A stretch of 64,000 nucleotides of DNA, from assembly GCA_965200375.1 (NCBI GenBank), contig OZ241353.1, positions 1,550,001 to 1,614,000 of the forward strand, in the 5' to 3' direction. The DNA is from VXYL01 sp965200375 (lineage in GTDB: Bacteria; Pseudomonadota; Gammaproteobacteria; Pseudomonadales; Azotimanducaceae). Below the pieces are notes generated by a model. The model did no database searches. It was not told where the DNA came from and was given only the letters and a program-made list of their open reading frames with translations. Shown in pieces: positions 37,182 through 46,514 of the stretch (position 1 is its first letter; each line of letters starts with the position of its first letter). The position numbers were made by a program, and so were the translations under genes.

Positions 37182-38237
37182 ATGAAGACTCTCAAGGGGC
37201 CGGCGATCTTCCTGGCCCAGTTCATGGCGGACGAAGATCCGTTCGACAACATCGAGGCCATGGCCCGATGGGCCGCCAAGCTCGGCTTCGTCGGCATCCA
37301 GGTGCCCATCGGCAACCCGGCGTTCATCGACGTGGCCAAGGCCGCGTCCAGCCGCGACTACTGCGACGAACTGCGGGGCCGGGTGGAAGCCTGCGGCGTC
37401 TCGATCACGGAACTCTCCACCCACCTCGAAGGCCAGCTGGTGGCGGTACATCCGGCCTACGACAGCTTGTTCGACGGTTTCGCGCCGGCGCATCTGCACG
37501 GCAAGCCGGCGGCCCGCACCGCCTGGGCGACCGAACAGGTGAAGCTGGCGGCGCAAGCGAGCCGCAACCTCGATCTAGGCGCCCATGCGACGTTCTCCGG
37601 CGCCCTCCTGTGGCCGTTCGCGTATCCGTGGCCGCAACGCCCGCCGGGGCTGGTGGAGACGGCGTTCGAGGAGCTGGCCGCCCGCTGGCGGCCGATTCTG
37701 GATGTGTTCGAGGACTGCGGCGTGGACTGCTGCTACGAAATACACCCCGGCGAGGACCTGCACGACGGCATCACATTCGAGCGCTTCCTCGAAGCGGTGG
37801 ACGGGCACTCCCGCGCCAACATCCTCTACGACCCCAGCCACTTCGTGCTGCAGCAGCTAGACTATCTGGCGTTCATCGACATCTACCACGAACGCATCAA
37901 GATGTTCCATGTCAAGGACGCCGAGTTCAACGCCACCGGCCGCGCCGGCGTGTACGGCGGCTACCAGGACTGGCTGCACCGGCCGGGCCGCTTCCGCAGC
38001 CTCGGCGACGGCCAAGTCGACTTCCGCGGCATCTTCTCCAAGTTCGCCGGCTGCGACTTCGACGGCTGGGCCGTGCTGGAGTGGGAGTGCTGCCTGAAAC
38101 ACCAGGAAGACGGGGCCCGGGAAGGCGCCGCGTTCATTCGCGACCACATCATCCGCGTAACGGACAAGGCGTTCGACGACTTCGCCGCCGCCGGCACGGA
38201 CCCGAGCGCCAACCGGGCCGTGCTCGGCCTCCGCTGA
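37182..38237 (+). CDS. Sugar phosphate isomerase/epimerase family (TIM barrel)
   Basis: The 351-residue product is a xylose-isomerase-like TIM-barrel protein. Metal ligands are visible as Glu in CCYEIHPGEDLHDG, Asp in ILYDPSHF, His in MFHVKDAEF, and Glu in LEWECCLKH. The N-terminal AARWAAKLGFVGIQVP-like strand pattern also fits. The ATG at 37182 lies 32 bases after the oxidoreductase stop. Pairs of Gfo/Idh and such isomerases are common in polyol and sugar catabolism (for example inositol-like routes). Its exact substrate cannot be read. Confidence 0.9.
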   Translation: MKTLKGPAIFLAQFMADEDPFDNIEAMARWAAKLGFVGIQVPIGNPAFIDVAKAASSRDYCDELRGRVEACGVSITELSTHLEGQLVAVHPAYDSLFDGFAPAHLHGKPAARTAWATEQVKLAAQASRNLDLGAHATFSGALLWPFAYPWPQRPPGLVETAFEELAARWRPILDVFEDCGVDCCYEIHPGEDLHDGITFERFLEAVDGHSRANILYDPSHFVLQQLDYLAFIDIYHERIKMFHVKDAEFNATGRAGVYGGYQDWLHRPGRFRSLGDGQVDFRGIFSKFAGCDFDGWAVLEWECCLKHQEDGAREGAAFIRDHIIRVTDKAFDDFAAAGTDPSANRAVLGLR

Positions 38238-38250
38238 GGCGCGTCCGAGA

Positions 38251-40218
38251 CTATCGACCGTCCGCCAGATACCAGGTGGGCGGGTGGTAGGAGACCGTCC
38301 AGCGATTGTCCCAGCCCCAGATGCCGTTCGGAATCACGTTCTTCAGCCGTCGGGACACCGCGACCGGCTGCGGCGCCAGGCCAACGGTGCCGATGGTCCA
38401 CAGGTTCTCGGCGTTGGCCCGCAGCAGGTTCTTGCCGAGTTCCACGCGGCGCTCCCGGCTGGTGGTTGTGCGAATTTCCTCCGCCCATAGCTGCAGCTGC
38501 CGGATGTGCGGCGGCGGCGAGGCGCCCAGCCGTTCCGCTTCGGGCCGATCCGCGGTTAGGAACGCGCGGGCCCAATCGTTCCACATGCACATCTCCCAGC
38601 CGGTGGTCACCGGCGCCCACCACCAGGGTTCCACCGGCAGCAGGATGTCCGTCACCCGATCCGCATGCCAGAGCGTCATTTCCATCGTGCCCGCTTCGGC
38701 GCGGGCGGACTGCAGGCCGTTGTCCACGATCTTCAAGCGCAAGTCGATGCCGACGGCGCGCCAGTACTCGCGCACCAGGTCCATGGTGATGGCCTTGGGC
38801 GTCTCGAAGTCGATGTACTCCAGCGTGATCGTGAACGCGGATCCATCTGGAAAATCCCGCATGCCGTCGCCGTCCGCGTCCGCCAGGCCGGCCTCGTCGA
38901 GCAGGCGCCGCGCTTGTTCTGGATCGTATTGCGTGTACGCGGTGGCGAACTCGGGTTCGAAATAGCTGCTGCTCGGGTGCGCCGTCACCTGGCGCGGAAC
39001 GCCGCGGCCGAAGTAGATGATGTGGTTCATCTCCTGCCGATCGATGGCCAGCGACAGTGCTTGTCTGAAACGCTTGTCCTGGTAGATCCGCCGCAGTCGC
39101 GGATCCGGATGGTTGTAGTTCGGCTGAATGGCCACGTCGCTGGCATGCAGTCGGTTCCAGACGTGTACGCTCACTAGCTGGCCGCGCTCGCCGAGCTTCA
39201 GCAGCGGTATGTCCTGGGTGCGGAGGTCGAAGGTGGCGAAGTCGAGCTGGCCGTTGGCGGCCCGGGCGGTAACCACTTCCTGCGTATCCACCACTTCCGC
39301 GTCCACGCGATCGATGTACGGCAGCTGATTGCCGGCCGGATCCACCTTGAAGTAGTAGGGGTTGCGCTCCAGGCGCAGCATCCCCAGGGATCGGTCCTTG
39401 ACCCGAAACGCGCGCAGCGTCGGCACTTCGGCGCTCTGCTCGATGCTCCAGTCGCGCAGAGCGCCCAGCCAGGCCATCCAAGTGATGAAACCGCGTTCCC
39501 GAACGCGGGATTCGAGCTCGTCGCGATCCACGTACTTGGGATGGAAGTTGCGGAAGTAGTGCTGCGGGTCCACTAGGAAGTCGCCGAACTGGGCGATGAG
39601 GTTCACGAACAGTGGATTGGGCTTGTCGAAGACGTAGCGAAACGCCAGTTCGTCCAGCTTCTCGATGCGTCCGCCGAGCACCCGCCGGGAGGTGACCGGC
39701 GCCCACTCCTCGTTCAGCCACAGATCGTTGAAGCTGAATACGAAGTCGTCGCTGGTGAGCGGCTCGCCGTCGGACCAGCGGATGCCGGGACGCAGCCGCA
39801 GCGTGATCGTGCGCCCGTCCTCGCTCACCTGCCAGGACTCCGCCAGGTTCGGCAGGAAGCCGCGCATGTCGGCGGAGACCGCCAACGCGGCTTCGGTGGG
39901 AACGAACTGCGGCAGGTCCGTGAGCACAATGCGCGCGGTGCCGCCGTAGCGGCCGATGCCGCGGTAGGGCGCGACGACTACCGGATCCGCCGGCAGCCGT
40001 TCGGCAGCCGGTGGCAGGTTTTCGCCGGCGAGCGTGGTGGCGAGGTAGGGGCTCTCCGCGAACCGCCGGATGCCGGCTTCGCTCGCGGTCCTCGGGGCCT
40101 GGAACCAGGCGGCAGGCCAACCGCGCTGGTGGACGTCTACGTCTTGGCCTTCGAGGGATTCGGCTGCGGCGCCGAACGCCAGCAGCACCGGCACCCACGC
40201 TCTGCCCATCGCCGTCAC
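38251..40218 (-). CDS. Family 5 (peptide/opine type) ABC transporter solute-binding protein
   Basis: This 655-residue periplasmic protein has a signal peptide (about residues 1-25) and SBP_bac_5 features: PNLAESWQVSEDGRTITL, RLRPGIRWSDGEPLTSDDFVF, YNHPDPRLRRIYQDKRFRQA with the conserved LSLAIDRQEM, and the duplicated-lobe end GLAPQPVAVSRRLKNV. It is longer than OppA or DppA and belongs to a branch often found as a lone gene. No permease or ATPase gene is next to it, and its end meets the isomerase gene tail to tail. Whether it serves a remote transporter is unknown. Confidence 0.88.
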   Translation of the reverse strand: MTAMGRAWVPVLLAFGAAAESLEGQDVDVHQRGWPAAWFQAPRTASEAGIRRFAESPYLATTLAGENLPPAAERLPADPVVVAPYRGIGRYGGTARIVLTDLPQFVPTEAALAVSADMRGFLPNLAESWQVSEDGRTITLRLRPGIRWSDGEPLTSDDFVFSFNDLWLNEEWAPVTSRRVLGGRIEKLDELAFRYVFDKPNPLFVNLIAQFGDFLVDPQHYFRNFHPKYVDRDELESRVRERGFITWMAWLGALRDWSIEQSAEVPTLRAFRVKDRSLGMLRLERNPYYFKVDPAGNQLPYIDRVDAEVVDTQEVVTARAANGQLDFATFDLRTQDIPLLKLGERGQLVSVHVWNRLHASDVAIQPNYNHPDPRLRRIYQDKRFRQALSLAIDRQEMNHIIYFGRGVPRQVTAHPSSSYFEPEFATAYTQYDPEQARRLLDEAGLADADGDGMRDFPDGSAFTITLEYIDFETPKAITMDLVREYWRAVGIDLRLKIVDNGLQSARAEAGTMEMTLWHADRVTDILLPVEPWWWAPVTTGWEMCMWNDWARAFLTADRPEAERLGASPPPHIRQLQLWAEEIRTTTSRERRVELGKNLLRANAENLWTIGTVGLAPQPVAVSRRLKNVIPNGIWGWDNRWTVSYHPPTWYLADGR

Positions 40219-40349
40219 GCACCAAAAGCCAGCGCGCGAGCATAGGCGGTTTCGGCAACAGATGCCCTGCTGTGCCGCGCATCACGCGCATAAGACCCTT
40301 GGGCTGTCCCGGGCGGGACACTCCAGTTCCACCTCATTTCGAATACGAA

Positions 40350-40379
40350 TTGACTGGATTGCCTATTCATACGCATAAT
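40350..40379 (+). promoter_or_regulatory. Sigma-70-type promoter for the AbiE-type pair, likely leaderless
   Basis: TTGACT (40350-40355) and CATAAT (40374-40379) lie 18 bases apart in an AT-rich patch that stands out from the surrounding GC-rich DNA. Transcription would start near the toxin ATG at 40386, leaving no room for a ribosome site, so the message may be leaderless. Confidence 0.6.
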
Positions 40380-40385
40380 GAATGA

Positions 40386-41174
40386 ATGTTCACATCTCGT
40401 CAGCAGCGCGAGGTCTTCCACCTCCTGTTCTTGGAGAGGTTGCTGAAGGTCTCGGACCCTCGTGCCTTCGTGCTGAAGGGCGGCATCAACCTGCGCTTCT
40501 TCTACGGCAGCCCGCGCTTCTCCGAGGACATGGATCTGGACGTGCTCGCGGGCGCCGTGGATACCCTGCGCAAGAACGGCTTTCGCATCCTGCAAGACCC
40601 TGCCTTCGCCAGAACGCTCGCCACCTACGGCATCGACGAGCTGATCGTCGGCGACCCGGCCAAGGCCAAGCAAACCGCCACCACGCAGCGCTTTCGCGCC
40701 CGGCTGGTGACCACGGCCGGGGAAACGCATGCAACCAAGGTGGAGTTCTCGCGGCGTGCGGCCGTGGGCGAGAGCGCGGTCGCCGCCATCGACCCCGGGA
40801 TCGCCCGGCGCTATCGACGCCTGGCGTTCGCTTGCCGGCGCTACTCGGCGGCGGCGGCTTGCCGCCAGAAGGCGCTTGCCTTGGCGAACCGCCGCCAGGC
40901 GCAGGCCCGCGACGCGTTCGATCTCTACGTCCTTTGGCTGGCCGGCCACGCGAAGCCCGGCGACGCCGGCTCGCTCGCCGCCGCCGAGCGCGACCGGGCG
41001 ATGGAGAGCTTGTTGGGCTTCACCTATGCGGACTACGCCGGACAGGTGCTGGACTTCCTCGAACCGGCCGAGCGCGAGCGCTTCGCTGGCAAGGAGCGTT
41101 GGGCCGAGGTCGTCGAGCGCTCCTTTGCGTTGCTCGAGGCGCCGCCGCCGGGAGAAGCCGGAGCGGCGCCGTGA
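40386..41174 (+). CDS. abiEii: AbiEii-type nucleotidyltransferase toxin
   Basis: The 262-residue protein has the nucleotidyltransferase fold of AbiEii toxins. Its N-terminus includes VLKGGINLRFFYGSPRFSED followed by MDLDV, which provides the Gly pair, the substrate Arg/Ser and the Asp-x-Asp metal site. AbiE systems are type IV toxin-antitoxin pairs that block phage growth. Here the toxin gene comes first and overlaps the antitoxin gene by four bases (GTGA); most described AbiE operons put the antitoxin first. The only other ATG, at 40382, is out of frame for this product. Confidence 0.85.
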   Translation: MFTSRQQREVFHLLFLERLLKVSDPRAFVLKGGINLRFFYGSPRFSEDMDLDVLAGAVDTLRKNGFRILQDPAFARTLATYGIDELIVGDPAKAKQTATTQRFRARLVTTAGETHATKVEFSRRAAVGESAVAAIDPGIARRYRRLAFACRRYSAAAACRQKALALANRRQAQARDAFDLYVLWLAGHAKPGDAGSLAAAERDRAMESLLGFTYADYAGQVLDFLEPAERERFAGKERWAEVVERSFALLEAPPPGEAGAAP

Positions 41175-41782
41175 GCCCCGTCGCGTTCCTGCTGCGCCAC
41201 GCGGCATTCACCACCCGGCAGTTCGCGGTGCTTTGCGAGCGCCGCGTCGATGTCGCCTCGCGCCTGCTTGCGCGCATGGCGCGCCAAGGCGTGGTGCTGC
41301 GCCTGGGCCGGGGCACCTGGGCGCAGCCGGAGCACTTGCGCTTCACGCCCGTCGCGGCGGTGCCGCTGCTGCTGGGCAACGAGCAAGGCTACGTGTCGTT
41401 CCTCTCCGCCATGCACCTGCACGGGCTGATCGCCCAGATTCCTGGCAGCATCCAGGTCGCCACCACCGGCCACGGCCGCCGCCTCGACACGCCCGTGGCC
41501 CGCTACGAGTTCCTGCGCGTCCAACCGTCGATGATGCGCCACGGCATCGGCGCAAGCGTCACCCAACCGCCGTACAACCTGGCCACCAGCGCCAAGGCGC
41601 TCCTCGACACGCTCTACATCGCCACGCGCCGGGGCCGCCGCTTCGCCAGCTTGCCGGAAGTGGACATGAACGCGGTGGACCGGGCGGAACTCGAGAACCT
41701 GCTCCGCGGACAAGTGCGCGCGCCGCCCATCCGCCGAGCCATCGAAATCCGGTTGGCTGCGCTGGAGGCAGCAGGCGCCTGA
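41171..41782 (+). CDS. abiEi: AbiEi-like antitoxin/transcriptional regulator
   Basis: This 203-residue product begins with a winged-helix segment: FTTRQFAVLCERRVDVASRL, ARMARQGVVLRLGRGTWA. It then has the AbiEi-like domain with EQGYVSFLSAMHLHGLI and YNLATSAKALLDTLYI. AbiEi proteins repress their operon and neutralise AbiEii. The start is GTG at 41171 within the toxin's stop codon, so translation is coupled. The 184 bases between it and csrA (convergent) contain nothing I can identify. Confidence 0.82.
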   Translation: MSPVAFLLRHAAFTTRQFAVLCERRVDVASRLLARMARQGVVLRLGRGTWAQPEHLRFTPVAAVPLLLGNEQGYVSFLSAMHLHGLIAQIPGSIQVATTGHGRRLDTPVARYEFLRVQPSMMRHGIGASVTQPPYNLATSAKALLDTLYIATRRGRRFASLPEVDMNAVDRAELENLLRGQVRAPPIRRAIEIRLAALEAAGA

Positions 41783-41966
41783 GCCTGTGCCGCGTTCAGC
41801 CGGGGCGGGTGCCGGCGAAGCAGAAGGGAACGTCCGGCTAGACCGTCGAGGCAGCCTCCCGGCGGCACGAAGAAGGTGCGCCGGCGCAGCCCGGCGTCTG
41901 CGCGGGACTTCCGGCGACGCCGAGGCTGCCGCGCGGTGCTGGGGCGCGGCAGCAGGGCGTCTACGG

Positions 41967-42182
41967 CTAGCCGCTGAACCCGGCGGTGGCGCTGCCGTTC
42001 GGGTGGGCGCCGTTGGTCTCCTCGCCGCGAATGCGGGCGTACACCTCCTCTCGGTGGACCGGCAGCTCCTTCGGGGCGTTGATGCCGATGCGGACCTGAT
42101 TGCCCTTCACGCCGAGCACCGTCACTGCGATGTCGTCGCCGATCTTCAAGGTCTCGCCCATGCGCCTGGTTAGGATGAGCAT
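41967..42182 (-). CDS. csrA: Carbon storage regulator CsrA/RsmA
   Basis: The 71-residue RNA-binding regulator starts MLILTRRMGETLKIGDDIAV and continues VRIGINAPKELPVHREEVY, with the Arg44-like RNA contact and the first-strand Leu/Arg residues kept. The C-terminal tail is a little extended (HPNGSATAGFSG). GGGAGG lies before the ATG, an excellent ribosome site. It is downstream of alaS-lysC on the same strand, as in Pseudomonas; the 251-base gap suggests its own promoter. Confidence 0.97.
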   Translation of the reverse strand: MLILTRRMGETLKIGDDIAVTVLGVKGNQVRIGINAPKELPVHREEVYARIRGEETNGAHPNGSATAGFSG

Positions 42183-42433
42183 GAATCCTCCCTTCCTTCC
42201 TGTGTCAGACGGCCTGTGTACGGACGCCTTCCCGTCGTCCTCACAGCAGCGCCCGCCAAGCGGCTGGCGCCGTCCGTGCCTGGGGCTGGCCGACCACTCC
42301 GTTTCGTGGCGACGGATCCGTGCCGCGCCAGGCCCGAGGACTATTGTGGCCAAGATGTCGGCGTTTGCAACCGCGGTGGCCCTGCGGCCTCGCGCACGGA
42401 TGTACGCCAAGCCGGGCCGCAGGGAGGCGGCGG

Positions 42434-43756
42434 CTATTCCGCCTCGGCAGGCTGCTCGGCCAGCCCGAATGCCTCGTGGACGGAGCGCACCGCCAGTTCG
42501 AGATAGCGTTCGGCGACGACTACCGAGATCTTGATCTCCGAGGTGGAGATCATCTGGATGTTGATGCTCTCGGCGGCAAGGGCGTCGAACATTCGGGTGG
42601 CCACTCCGGCGTGGGAGCGCATGCCAACGCCCACCGCGGACACCTTGACGATGCCGTCGTCGCCGTCGATGGCGCGGGCGCCAAGGGCCGCTCGCACCTC
42701 GCCCAGGATCCCCTTGGCCCGATCGTAGTCCGCCCGGCGGACGGTGAACGTGACGTCCGTGGAACCGTCGGCGCCGGCGTTCTGGACGATCATGTCCACT
42801 TCGATGCCCGCGGCGCTGACGGGGCCTAGGATCTGCGACGCCACCCCGGGCTGGTCCGGAACGCCGAGCACGGTGAGCTTGGCGGCATCCCGCGTGTACG
42901 CGAGGCCGGACACGTGGGGCTGCTCCATCACTTGCTCCTCGGTGGTGATCAGCGTGCCGGCGTTGTCGTTGCAGAAGCTGGACAGCACCCGCAGCGGCAC
43001 ATGGTACTTGCCGACGAACTCCACGGACCGGGCGTGCAGCACCTTGGAGCCGAGGCTGGCGAGCTCCAGCATCTCCTCAAAGGTGATCGCCCTGAGCAGG
43101 CGGGCATCCGCGACGATGCGCGGATCCGCGGTGTAGACGCCGAGCACGTCCGTGTAGATCTGGCATTCGTCGGCGCCTACGGCGGCGGCGACGGCAACGG
43201 CGGTGGTGTCCGAGCCGCCGCGCCCGAAGGTGGTGATGTCGCCATCGGCCGCAACGCCTTGGAAGCCCGCGATCACCGGCACGACGCCGGCCGCCAGATC
43301 GCCCTCGATTCGCTCGACGTCGACCTTCTCGATGCGGGCTCTGGTGTGGTTGCCGTCCGTGTGGATGCCCACCTGCGCCGCAAGGCGGGAGCGGGCCGGA
43401 CAGCCGCGCTCGATCAGCGCCATCGCCAGGAGCGCCACCGACGCCTGCTCGCCGGAGGACAGCAGCACGTCCATCTCCCGGGGGGAACGTCCAGTGCCGA
43501 TGGCCGTGCCTAGCTGCTCCAGGCGGTCCGTCTCGCCGGCCATGGCGGAGACGACGGCGATCACGCGATTGCCGGCGGCAGCGGCGCCAGCCACCCGCGC
43601 CGCGACGGCTTGAATGCGCTCGATGCTGCCCACCGAGGTGCCGCCGAATTTCTGCACCAGCAGGCGGCCCGGGGCGTGCCCCGGGTTCTCGGTCCGTCGG
43701 CTGGCCGCGGGCATCGCCGGCGTGATGCCGTGCGGCTGGAGCGCATCGGCCATCAT
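42434..43756 (-). CDS. lysC: Aspartate kinase
   Basis: This 440-residue enzyme makes aspartyl phosphate, the first step to Lys, Thr and Met. It has VQKFGGTSVGSIERIQ, the catalytic FGRGGSDTTAVAVAAAVGA, and two C-terminal ACT domains for feedback control (KLTVLGVPDQPGVASQIL; KVSAVGVGMRSHAGVATRMF). It starts three bases after the alaS stop. The first about 30 residues (MMADALQPHG...) are a non-conserved extension, so a later start at about residue 15 is possible. Confidence 0.95.
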   Translation of the reverse strand: MMADALQPHGITPAMPAASRRTENPGHAPGRLLVQKFGGTSVGSIERIQAVAARVAGAAAAGNRVIAVVSAMAGETDRLEQLGTAIGTGRSPREMDVLLSSGEQASVALLAMALIERGCPARSRLAAQVGIHTDGNHTRARIEKVDVERIEGDLAAGVVPVIAGFQGVAADGDITTFGRGGSDTTAVAVAAAVGADECQIYTDVLGVYTADPRIVADARLLRAITFEEMLELASLGSKVLHARSVEFVGKYHVPLRVLSSFCNDNAGTLITTEEQVMEQPHVSGLAYTRDAAKLTVLGVPDQPGVASQILGPVSAAGIEVDMIVQNAGADGSTDVTFTVRRADYDRAKGILGEVRAALGARAIDGDDGIVKVSAVGVGMRSHAGVATRMFDALAAESINIQMISTSEIKISVVVAERYLELAVRSVHEAFGLAEQPAEAE

Positions 43757-43759
43757 GAA

Positions 43760-46396
43760 TCAGGCCCCAGCGCGCTCTCGCACCCACTCGGCGACCGACT
43801 CCAGGGCCGCCGCCAGGTGCGTCGGCTGGCCGCCGCCAGCGCGGGCCATGTCTGCTCGGCCGCCCCCCTTGGCCCCCACCTGGGCGCCGACGAAGCGGAT
43901 CAGTTCGTCGGCGCTCACCCGATCCGCGACGGCGCGGCTGACGCCGGCGACCAGGCTGACCTTGGCGCCGACATGGGCCAGCACCACCACCGAGTCGCCG
44001 AGCCGGTCCCGCAGGTTGTCCAACGTGGCGGGGAGGGACTTCGGATCGCTCTCGACGGCCGTGGCGAGCACTCGGATGCCGTTCACGTCCACGGCCTGCG
44101 CGGCCAGATCCGCGCCGCGGCTGGCTGCCAGCTTCTCTTCCAGCAGCGCCACCTGCCGTTGCAGCGCCTTCGCCTGGGCCGCAAGCTGGCTCACCTTGGC
44201 GGCCACTTCCAGCCGCCCGCCGCGAAGCAGGCCGGCTGCCTGCTCGAGTTCCCGTTCGCCAGCCGCCACGAAGGCCAAGGCGTGGCGCCCGGTAGCCGCC
44301 TCGATGCGGCGTACGCCGGCGGCGATGCCTTCCTCGGCAACCACCCGCAGCAGACCGATGTCGCCGGTGCGGGAAACGTGGGTGCCGCCGCAGAGTTCCA
44401 CGGAGAAGCCGTCGCCCATGCTGAGCACCCGCACCCGGTCCGCATAGCGCTCGCCGAAGAGCGCCAAGGCGCCGGCGGCCAGCGCGTCCGCGTAGGGCAT
44501 CTCTTCGGCAACGACCACGGAGTTGTCGCGGATGCGGGCGTTCACCAGCGCGTCGACCGCGGCCAGTTCTTCGGCCGCGACCGGCTGCGGATGGCTGAAG
44601 TCGAAGCGTAGCCGATCCGGCGCCACCAGCGAGCCCCTCTGCTCGACGTGGGCGCCGAGGGTCTCGCGCAGCGCCGCGTGCAGCAGGTGCGTGGCCGAGT
44701 GGTTGCGGGCAACGTCGCGGCGCCGTTCGGCATCGACCGCGGCCGTTGCCGTGGCACCCTCGCGGAGTTCGCCCCGCAGCAGACGGCCGTGGTGCAGATG
44801 CTGGCTGCCGGCCTTGGTGGTGTCGCGTACCGCGAAGGCGGCGTCGCCGTTCGCCAGCTCGCCGCAGTCGCCCACCTGGCCGCCGGCTTCCGCATAGAAG
44901 GGCGTGGCGTCGAGGACCACTGCGCCGGCTTGGCCGGCCTGCAGTCGCGGCACCCGATCGCCGTCCGCGAACAGCGCCAGCACCCGCCCTTGGCCAGTGG
45001 TGGCGCCGTAGCCGGTGAAGGCCACCTCGCCTTCCACCTGCACTCGCTGCTCGATGGCGGCATCGAACCGCGCCGACGCCCGGCCCCGGGCGCGCTGGGC
45101 GGCCATGGCGGTCTCGAACCCGGCCTCGTCGATGGCGAGACCCCTTTCCCGCGCCACGTCCGCCGTCATGTCCACGGGGAAGCCGTAGGTGTCGTAGAGC
45201 TTGAACACCACGTCGCCGGGTATGGCGTCGCCACCGTCGAGGCCGGCGATGGCCCGGTTCAACATCGCCATGCCGGACTTCAGCGTCTCGGCGAAGCGCC
45301 GCTCTTCCTCGGCCAGCGCATCCGCGATGGAGCGCTCCCTGGCCCGCAGTTCCGGATACGCATCGCCCATCACGGCCGCGACATCGCCCACCAGACGGTG
45401 GAAAAACGGGCCGGGGATGCCGAGCTTGTCGCCGTGGCGCAGCGCCCGGCGGACGATGCGGCGCACCACGTAGCCGCGCTCCTCGTTGCTCGGCTGCACA
45501 CCGTCGGCCACCAGGAACGCCGCTGCCCGCGCATGGTCGGCGACGACGCGCAGCGACGGATCGTCGCGCCCTGCCTGCCGCCCGCCCTGTCCGTCCTGCC
45601 CGCCCTGCCCGCGCCCGTTGGCGGCCAACGCGGCAATGCGGTCGATCAGCTGCCGGAACAGGTCGTTGTCGTAGTTGCTGGCGCCGCCTTGGACCACCGT
45701 GGCGATGCGTTCGAGGCCCATGCCCGTATCCACGCCCGGCTTCTCCAGGGGCGTCAGGCTGCCGTCTTCGGCGCGGTCGAACTGCGGGAACACCAGATTC
45801 CAGATTTCCGAGTAGCGGTCTCCCTCCTCGTCCGCCGAGCCGGGCGGCCCGCCAGCCACGCTCGGGCCGAGGTCGTAGAAGATTTCGGAATCCGGGCCGC
45901 AGGGGCCGGTGTCGCCCATCGCCCAGAAGTTGCTCGGGTGGGGCACCACGCGCTCCGCATCCAGCCCGATCTCCTGACGCCACAGGCGGCGGGCTTCGTC
46001 GTCGTCCGGGTGTACCGTCACCCACAGGCGTTCCTTGGGCAGTTTCAGGACGCCGGTGACGAACTCCCACGCCCAAACGATGGCCTCTTCCTTGAAGTAG
46101 TCCCCGAAGCTGAAGTTGCCGAGCATCTCGAACAGCGTCTGGTGGCGGCCGGTGTAGCCGACGTTCTCCAAGTCGTTGTGCTTGCCGCCGGCGCGCATGC
46201 AACGCTGGCAGCTCACGGCGCGGACGTAGTCCAGCCGTTCCCGGCCGGTGAGCGCGTCCTTGAACTGCACCATGCCGGCGTTGGTGAACAGCAGCGTCGG
46301 ATCGTTGGCCGGCACGAGCGAACTCGACGGCACCACCCGGTGGCCGCGAGCCGCGAAGAAATCGAGATAGGCGGCGCGAATCTCGTGTGTTTTCAT
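43760..46396 (-). CDS. alaS: Alanyl-tRNA synthetase
   Basis: The 878-residue enzyme has the expected length and domains. The N-terminal class II catalytic part begins THEIRAAYLDFFAARGHRVV and includes VGYTGRHQTLFEMLGNFSFG. The editing domain has HSATHLLHAALRETLG and CGGTHVSRTGDIG, which bind zinc. The C-terminal part ends with GRADMARAGGGQPTHLAAAL. The ATG at 46396 fits the family start. It is between recX and lysC, the usual order. Confidence 0.97.
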   Translation of the reverse strand: MKTHEIRAAYLDFFAARGHRVVPSSSLVPANDPTLLFTNAGMVQFKDALTGRERLDYVRAVSCQRCMRAGGKHNDLENVGYTGRHQTLFEMLGNFSFGDYFKEEAIVWAWEFVTGVLKLPKERLWVTVHPDDDEARRLWRQEIGLDAERVVPHPSNFWAMGDTGPCGPDSEIFYDLGPSVAGGPPGSADEEGDRYSEIWNLVFPQFDRAEDGSLTPLEKPGVDTGMGLERIATVVQGGASNYDNDLFRQLIDRIAALAANGRGQGGQDGQGGRQAGRDDPSLRVVADHARAAAFLVADGVQPSNEERGYVVRRIVRRALRHGDKLGIPGPFFHRLVGDVAAVMGDAYPELRARERSIADALAEEERRFAETLKSGMAMLNRAIAGLDGGDAIPGDVVFKLYDTYGFPVDMTADVARERGLAIDEAGFETAMAAQRARGRASARFDAAIEQRVQVEGEVAFTGYGATTGQGRVLALFADGDRVPRLQAGQAGAVVLDATPFYAEAGGQVGDCGELANGDAAFAVRDTTKAGSQHLHHGRLLRGELREGATATAAVDAERRRDVARNHSATHLLHAALRETLGAHVEQRGSLVAPDRLRFDFSHPQPVAAEELAAVDALVNARIRDNSVVVAEEMPYADALAAGALALFGERYADRVRVLSMGDGFSVELCGGTHVSRTGDIGLLRVVAEEGIAAGVRRIEAATGRHALAFVAAGERELEQAAGLLRGGRLEVAAKVSQLAAQAKALQRQVALLEEKLAASRGADLAAQAVDVNGIRVLATAVESDPKSLPATLDNLRDRLGDSVVVLAHVGAKVSLVAGVSRAVADRVSADELIRFVGAQVGAKGGGRADMARAGGGQPTHLAAALESVAEWVRERAGA

Positions 46397-46514
46397 GGGT
46401 CTTGTGCCTCGCCGTCGGTGCCGTTCCTTCGGCGGGCGGCGATTATAGGCGTCATGAACCGTCAGCCGCCGTTCCGGCGGCGCGTTGGCTTTGTGAGAAC
46501 GCGGCCCGGGGCGA

